From positions 1-10,134 of the forward strand of contig NATO01000030.1 in assembly GCA_002085385.1 (NCBI GenBank): 10,134 bases of DNA, given 5' to 3'. Numbering within the stretch: the stretch's first letter is position 1; the number at the start of each line of letters is the position of its first letter. The position numbers were made by a program, and so were the translations under genes. This DNA comes from a candidate division Zixibacteria bacterium 4484_93. GTDB taxonomy: Bacteria > UBP14 > UBA6098 > 4484-93. The notes below the pieces were generated by a model. The model ran no database searches. It saw only the letters and a list, made by a program, of their open reading frames with translations, and was not told where the DNA came from. This document shows positions 6,144-10,134 of this stretch, piece by piece.

Positions 6144-7152
6144 ATGTTTCCTGTTATTTGCTTGCATTGTTTCACTGCTTTCCTGTGAGAAGGGGCTCAC
6201 TCCACCAAGTCCGGGAGTCGACACCGTCTACACGGTTGCCTTCGAGTCATCCGCCAGTGGGAATATGAACATCTACACCGTCTCCTCAACCGGGGATGAC
6301 ATCCGACAGATTACCGACTCACCCTACAACGACATATCACCCTGCTTTTCCCCTGATGGGCAAAGGATTGCATATATCTCCAACTATGACATATTCATCT
6401 GCAATGCAGATGGTACAGGGAAGACCCGACTGACCGACACGCCATACACAGAGCAGGGATGCGTCTTCTCCCCTGATGGAAACAGCATCGCTTTCTCGAG
6501 GGAGGAGTCGGGCAACGAGGACATCTTCGTTATGGATATCGCATCGGGAGAGGAACGAAGGCTTACCACAGCATCCGGCAGGGACTTCAAGCCACTTTTC
6601 ACACCAGACGGCGAAACCATCATCTTCCTTTCCGACAGGGATTCACCGATTATCTGCGCACTTTATAGCTGCAACCTTTCAACCGGAGAAGTCGAACGCA
6701 TCAATCACTCTCTGTTTTCCCAGCTTGAGCCGGATATCTCACCCTCGGGGGATATGATTGCTTTCAGGAAGGTGTTCGGGGCTGACTCCGATATTTACTA
6801 TCTCACCTATCCGGAGCTTGCGGAGCATCTCCTCTTCGACGACTCCGGCTATACAGGAAGCCCTGTCTTCTCACCCGATGGAAACTCAATCGCCTTTGTC
6901 AGGGAGATAGATTACACAGACAAAATATACATACTGGATATAGCAACGGGCGATACAACCCGGATAAGCGACATAGACGAGGGGATAAATTATGCTTCCC
7001 CATGCTGGTCGCCTGATGGGAACGAGCTCGTTTATGCCTCGGACAAATCGGGGAGATGGGAGATATACAGGTTCATCCTCGACACAGGAGAAGAGCTTCT
7101 GCTCACAGATATTGGAGCATCTGCGACAAATCCTGTGGCCTCGCCGGATTAG
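6127..7152 (+). CDS. TolB-like (PD40/WD40-like) beta-propeller lipoprotein
   Basis: This 341-residue protein begins with a lipoprotein signal: Arg6, a hydrophobic core (8-18) and Leu-Leu-Ser-Cys with the likely lipidated C20, so it is probably tethered to an outer or periplasmic membrane face. The rest is repeats of the TolB/PD40 kind. Ser-Pro-Asp-Gly-type turns lie at 75, 115, 159 (Thr-Pro-Asp-Gly), 205 (Ser-Pro-Ser-Gly), 249 and 295, and a final Ser-Pro-Asp is the C-terminus (339-341). Aromatic Asp-Ile-Tyr/Phe strands recur at about 47, 87, 131, 177, 221, 265 and 311. That gives seven repeats of about 44 residues. The first repeat lacks its Ser-Pro-Asp-Gly strand, which the C-terminal one can supply, closing the ring. 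AAGGAGG at 6114-6120 inside the HD gene is a strong RBS, and the start overlaps that gene by 17 bp. It is not TolB itself, since the N-terminal TolB domain is missing; the ligand is unknown. Confidence 0.85.
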   Translation: MSSSFRCFLLFACIVSLLSCEKGLTPPSPGVDTVYTVAFESSASGNMNIYTVSSTGDDIRQITDSPYNDISPCFSPDGQRIAYISNYDIFICNADGTGKTRLTDTPYTEQGCVFSPDGNSIAFSREESGNEDIFVMDIASGEERRLTTASGRDFKPLFTPDGETIIFLSDRDSPIICALYSCNLSTGEVERINHSLFSQLEPDISPSGDMIAFRKVFGADSDIYYLTYPELAEHLLFDDSGYTGSPVFSPDGNSIAFVREIDYTDKIYILDIATGDTTRISDIDEGINYASPCWSPDGNELVYASDKSGRWEIYRFILDTGEELLLTDIGASATNPVASPD

Positions 7153-7154
7153 AT

Positions 7155-8942
7155 ATGAGAAGGGAATCTATTAGGAATTTCTCCATCGTTGCCCACATCG
7201 ACCACGGCAAGAGCACACTCGCCGACAGGGTTCTCGAGATAACAGGCACGGTGGAGCCATCCCGTATGGTCGAGCAGGTTCTGGATGATATGGAACTCGA
7301 GCGTGAGCGCGGGATAACGATAAAATCCCATGCGGTGAAGCTTACCCCATATCGAGGATACGAGCTCAACCTTATCGATACCCCCGGGCATGTCGATTTC
7401 ACATACGAGGTATCGAGGGCACTCGCTGCCTGTGAGGGCGTGGTGCTTCTTGTCGACGCCACACAGGGAATCGAGGCACAAACGCTTTCCAACCTCTATC
7501 TTGCCTTAGAGAACGACCTCGTGATAATACCCGTGATAAACAAGATAGACCTGCGCTCGGCAAGAATAGATGAAACGAGAGATAGCCTCGCCGAGCTTCT
7601 GGGCATATCCCCCGATGAGGTACTGCTCGTTTCCGCCAAGACAGGAGAAGGCGTGGAAAGGCTTCTGGAACGGATAATAGAGGTTGTTCCTCCACCCAAA
7701 GGCAACCCCAATTCCCGCCTAAAAGCTCTTATATTCGATAGCATCTACAACCCTTACCGCGGGGTCATTCCCTACACACGGGTATTCGACGGGACGATAA
7801 AGAGAGGAGATAAAATTCTTATGTTCTCATCCGGGCTCGCCTTCGAGGTTGATGAGGTCGGGTATCTCGGTATGAAATACGAGCCTACGGATGCCCTGGA
7901 GGCAGGAGAGGTAGGATACCTGATGGCAAATATCAAGGATATCGCCCACACGAGAATAGGGGATACGATAACAGATGCCGAGGAGCCTGTAGAATCCCCC
8001 TTGCCGGGGTATCGTGAGGCAAAGCCTATGGTCTTCAGCGGATTTTACCCTGCCAACAACGAGGAGTTCGAGAGCTTGCGGGAGGCTCTTTCAAAGCTCA
8101 AGCTAAATGACGCATCACTTATATTCGAGCCGGAGACATCGACTGCACTCGGATTTGGCTTCAGGTGTGGCTTTCTGGGACTTCTGCACCTCGAGGTAAC
8201 GCAGGAAAGGCTCGAGCGGGAATACGGGCTCGACCTCGTCGCAACAGCACCAAATGTCAAATACAGGGTGAACCTGAAAACAGGGGAAACTATTTTCATA
8301 GAAAGCCCGACCGAACTTCCTGCTTTACATCTCATCGAATCGATAGAGGAGCCAATTGTTCGAGGGGAGATAATCACGCCGAACGAGTTCATAGGAGCAA
8401 TAATGCAGCTTCTCCGCAATAGACGAGGTGAGATACTTACAACGGAAACGCTCGATGCGACAAGGGTCATCATCCGGTTCGAGATGCCGCTATCGGAGAT
8501 AATATTCGACTTCTTCGATAAGCTCAAATCCGTAACGAGGGGATATGGCTCTCTCGACTACGAGCTAATCGGCTTCAGGAAAGCAGAGCTCGTGAAGCTC
8601 GACATCCGTATAAACGGCGAGATAGTCGATGCACTATCGACAATCATCCACGAGAAGAAATCCTACATCTGGGGTCAGCGTCTGGCATCGAAGCTGAAAC
8701 AGCTTATCCCGAGGCAGCTTTTCGAGGTGGTAATACAGGCGACAATCGGCTCGCGGGTTATCTCTCGCGCGGTGGTCAAGCCTCTGCGTAAGAATGTCAC
8801 CGCAAAATGCTACGGTGGGGATGTAACGAGGAAGCGCAAACTGCTCGAGAGGCAGAAGGCAGGTAAGAAACGAATGAAGATGATAGGCAAAGCCCAGATA
8901 CCGCAGGAGGCGTTCTTTGCCCTCCTCAAAATCGAGAGGTAG
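7155..8942 (+). CDS. lepA: Elongation factor 4 (LepA), ribosome back-translocating GTPase
   Basis: The 595-residue protein is full-length LepA. GTPase motifs are G1 Ala-His-Ile-Asp-His-Gly-Lys-Ser (13-20), the switch I Arg-Gly-Ile-Thr-Ile-Lys (52-57), G3 Asp-Thr-Pro-Gly-His (75-79), G4 Asn-Lys-Ile-Asp (129-132) and G5 Ser-Ala-Lys (160-162). EF-G-like domains II, III and V follow, including Arg-Gly-Tyr-Gly-Ser-Leu-Asp-Tyr, and the LepA-specific C-terminal domain (about 546-595) has Cys-Tyr-Gly-Gly-Asp-Val-Thr-Arg-Lys and ends with Pro-Gln-Glu-Ala-Phe. LepA acts on stalled or misassembled ribosomes. The start is ATG 7155, which gives the canonical N-terminus; an upstream ATG at 7056 adds 33 residues unlike LepA that are the propeller gene read in another frame. 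The gap to the preceding stop is 2 bp and no convincing Shine-Dalgarno site is present, so initiation probably depends on re-initiation from the upstream gene. Confidence 0.98.
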   Translation: MRRESIRNFSIVAHIDHGKSTLADRVLEITGTVEPSRMVEQVLDDMELERERGITIKSHAVKLTPYRGYELNLIDTPGHVDFTYEVSRALAACEGVVLLVDATQGIEAQTLSNLYLALENDLVIIPVINKIDLRSARIDETRDSLAELLGISPDEVLLVSAKTGEGVERLLERIIEVVPPPKGNPNSRLKALIFDSIYNPYRGVIPYTRVFDGTIKRGDKILMFSSGLAFEVDEVGYLGMKYEPTDALEAGEVGYLMANIKDIAHTRIGDTITDAEEPVESPLPGYREAKPMVFSGFYPANNEEFESLREALSKLKLNDASLIFEPETSTALGFGFRCGFLGLLHLEVTQERLEREYGLDLVATAPNVKYRVNLKTGETIFIESPTELPALHLIESIEEPIVRGEIITPNEFIGAIMQLLRNRRGEILTTETLDATRVIIRFEMPLSEIIFDFFDKLKSVTRGYGSLDYELIGFRKAELVKLDIRINGEIVDALSTIIHEKKSYIWGQRLASKLKQLIPRQLFEVVIQATIGSRVISRAVVKPLRKNVTAKCYGGDVTRKRKLLERQKAGKKRMKMIGKAQIPQEAFFALLKIER

Positions 8943-8944
8943 TA

Positions 8945-9511
8945 ATGACACAGGAAGAGGTAATGGCAATACTCCATGAGACAGGCGCCCTGCTCGAGGG
9001 GCATTTCCTCCTTTCAAGCGGATTGCATAGCAATTTCTACTTCCAGTGCGCACTCGCCCTCCAGTATCCGGAAAAGGCAGAGGCTCTTGCAAGGGGAGTA
9101 GCCGAGAAACTCCCGCCCACAAAATTCGATGGGGTCATATCCCCTGCCATCGGAGGGATTGTCATCGGGCAGGAGGTGGCAAGACTGCTCGGAGCAAGGG
9201 CGATATTCGCTGAACGGGAAGACGGCAAAATGACACTACGCAGAGGCTTCTCTGTCAGAGAAGGAGAGCGGTTCCTCGTTGTCGAAGATGTCATAACAAC
9301 AGGAAAATCCACAAAAGAGGTAATAGAACTACTCAAGAGCAAAGGCAGTATACCGCTCCTGGCAGCCTGCATCGTCAACAGAAGCTCACAGGAGAACCCT
9401 CTCGACATTCCACTCGTTAGTTCTGTCCGTGTGCAGGTAAAAAACTACCCACCCGACAATTGCCCTCTATGCAAAAAAGGGGTTCCCATTGTCAAGCCAG
9501 GGAGCAGATAA
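8945..9511 (+). CDS. pyrE: Orotate phosphoribosyltransferase (Thermus-type)
   Basis: The 188-residue enzyme joins orotate to PRPP to make orotidine 5'-monophosphate in pyrimidine synthesis. The PRPP loop Val-Val-Glu-Asp-Val-Ile-Thr-Thr-Gly-Lys-Ser-Thr lies at 112-123, and the N-terminal Ser-Ser-Gly-Leu-His-Ser motif is at 24-29. Pro-Ala-Ile-Gly-Gly (67-71) and the Phe-Ala-Glu-Arg-Glu stretch (88-92) are typical of the family. The C-terminal Cys-Pro-Leu-Cys (173-176) with Lys-Pro-Gly-Ser-Arg at the very end marks the Thermus-type subfamily rather than the E. coli form. It starts 2 bp after lepA with GAGAGG (8934-8939) as RBS and is the last gene of the plus-strand cluster. Its stop is only 2 bp from the stop of the minus-strand dipeptidase. 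Confidence 0.95.
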   Translation: MTQEEVMAILHETGALLEGHFLLSSGLHSNFYFQCALALQYPEKAEALARGVAEKLPPTKFDGVISPAIGGIVIGQEVARLLGARAIFAEREDGKMTLRRGFSVREGERFLVVEDVITTGKSTKEVIELLKSKGSIPLLAACIVNRSSQENPLDIPLVSSVRVQVKNYPPDNCPLCKKGVPIVKPGSR

Positions 9512-9513
9512 AG

Positions 9514-10134
9514 CTATTCTCTAACAGAGGTAAAGAAGCGGAAGAAGTTATCGAAGGCAACTCCGGAAACAGCCTCCTCCGACATCTTCCCGGATAACCG
9601 CTCGAAGATGAGCGGAATATCCTCGACACCTTTCATATCGGATGGAAGATATCTTATCCCTTCGAGGTCGCTCCCGAGAGCAAGTATATCGGGTGAAAAT
9701 CTCTCGGAAAGATACAGAATTTGCTCCACAACGGTCTGAACCGTAATATGCTTCCTTGCCCGACGCGAGAGGAAGCTGGGGCAAAGATTTATCCCTATTA
9801 TACTCCCCGTGGACTCGATGGCTGAAAGAACCTCATCGGACGCATTCCTCGGAATATTGCGAAAATGCCTCACTCCAGAGTGGGAGAGAACAGGTGGCTT
9901 GTCGGAGATATCGAGTATATCGAAGAATGTAGCATCGGAGGCATGCGAACAGTCAATAATAATCTTCCTGTCGTTGAGGATGCGCACAAGCTCCCGACCC
10001 AGCGGAGAAAGACCTCTGTCCTCACCGGACGCAGCATCAACAGCAGATGTGGCAAACCGGTTCGAGTTGTTCCAACAGACGGTGACAACAGACACCCCCT
10101 CATCTATCAGAAGCTCGACATCATACAGAGAGTA
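9514..10134 (-). CDS. M19 (renal-type) membrane dipeptidase family protein, C-terminal part (5' end outside window)
   Basis: Read on the minus strand, the open frame runs from the window edge at 10134 to TAG at 9516-9514, giving 206 codons before the stop. Family M19 zinc dipeptidases cleave small dipeptides, including D-amino-acid forms. Seen here are Thr-Val-Cys-Trp-Asn-Asn-Ser-Asn (matching the family's Leu-Thr-Trp-Asn-His-x-Asn), Gly-Leu-Ser-Pro-Leu-Gly-Arg-Glu, Asp-Cys-Ser-His-Ala-Ser-Asp with a zinc-ligand His, Leu-Ser-His-Ser with the second His, Pro-Arg-Asn-Ala-Ser-Asp-Glu, Gly-Ile-Asn and Leu-Gly-Ser-Asp-Leu-Glu-Gly-Ile, where most members have Asp-Phe-Asp-Gly. The N-terminal His-x-Asp and the bridging Glu lie outside the window, so activity cannot be judged. 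A GTG at 10095 could look like a start, but homology continues upstream of it to the edge. It converges on pyrE with a 2-bp spacer. Confidence 0.9.
   Translation of the reverse strand, partial: YSLYDVELLIDEGVSVVTVCWNNSNRFATSAVDAASGEDRGLSPLGRELVRILNDRKIIIDCSHASDATFFDILDISDKPPVLSHSGVRHFRNIPRNASDEVLSAIESTGSIIGINLCPSFLSRRARKHITVQTVVEQILYLSERFSPDILALGSDLEGIRYLPSDMKGVEDIPLIFERLSGKMSEEAVSGVAFDNFFRFFTSVRE

Noticed and set aside
7056..7154. ATG-initiated N-terminal extension of LepA by 33 residues
   Set aside because: It is the propeller gene read in another frame; the canonical LepA N-terminus begins at ATG 7155.
8045..9122. Long minus-strand open frames (about 160 codons each) opposite lepA and pyrE
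   Set aside because: They lie fully opposite well-recognised genes, encode low-complexity Ser/Arg/Leu-rich sequence without motifs, and arise from the codon bias of the sense strand. The same holds for antisense frames opposite etfB and rny.
9517..9530. CTCT-AAC-AGAG hairpin after pyrE as a terminator
   Set aside because: A four-pair stem without a T-run is too weak, and it lies within the dipeptidase coding end.
10093..10095. GTG at 10095 (minus strand) as the real start of the dipeptidase
   Set aside because: The reading frame and family-like sequence continue upstream to the window edge, and the zinc-binding N-terminal half would be missing.
1..10134. CRISPR arrays, insertion sequences, attachment sites, tRNA or rRNA genes
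   Set aside because: No direct-repeat arrays, transposase-like frames, tRNA cloverleaf or rRNA-like stretches were seen, and coding sequence fills nearly the whole window.

Overview
The window is a dense, almost gap-free stretch of bacterial chromosome. It reads as core metabolism and core cell biology. I see no phage, transposon, CRISPR array, defence island or RNA gene. Base composition is balanced, Ile-ATA and Arg-AGA/AGG codons are common, and Leu-CTC is favoured. ZapA with a ZapB-like protein, RNase Y, a TolB-like lipoprotein, a Thermus-type PyrE and an EtfB of the kind common in anaerobes suggest an uncultured diderm bacterium, perhaps an FCB-group or WOR-3-like candidate phylum. The lineage guess is weak; membership of Bacteria is certain from LepA, ZapA and RNase Y.

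Layout. (1) 1-2466, plus strand: the C-terminus of a sugar-nucleotide epimerase, then an RNase Z-like metallo-beta-lactamase-fold hydrolase, the electron-transfer flavoprotein beta subunit (etfB) and a LipM-type octanoyl/lipoyl transferase. Junctions overlap by 4 bp, are spaced by 8 bp and overlap by 1 bp, so this looks like the end of one transcription unit. (2) 2467-2545: the only real intergenic gap upstream of the second cluster, with a perfect TATAAT and a strong Shine-Dalgarno site. (3) 2546-9511, plus strand: a roughly 7-kb probable operon of zapB-like, zapA, rny, ymdB, an HD-domain phosphohydrolase, a TolB-like beta-propeller lipoprotein, lepA and pyrE. From rny onward the genes overlap by 11, 4 and 17 bp or are separated by 2 bp. 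(4) 9514-10134, minus strand: the C-terminal part of an M19 (renal-type) dipeptidase, converging on pyrE with a 2-bp spacer and cut by the window edge.

How the genes fit together. The second cluster puts the start of cell division (ZapA/ZapB-like), mRNA decay (RNase Y), nucleotide or RNA-end phosphoester hydrolysis (YmdB, HD protein), translation quality (LepA) and pyrimidine supply (PyrE) on what looks like one transcript. The first cluster ends in two redox/lipoylation genes: EtfB without its obligate partner EtfA beside it, and a lipoyl-pathway acyltransferase.

I do not see a clearly novel system. The leads most worth a second look are the RNase Y-YmdB-HD trio with a lipoprotein coupled behind it, a CCTCC/GGAGG pairing that could mask the rny ribosome-binding site, the orphan etfB with a codon-use shift inside the gene, and a marked excess of the palindrome CTCGAG.
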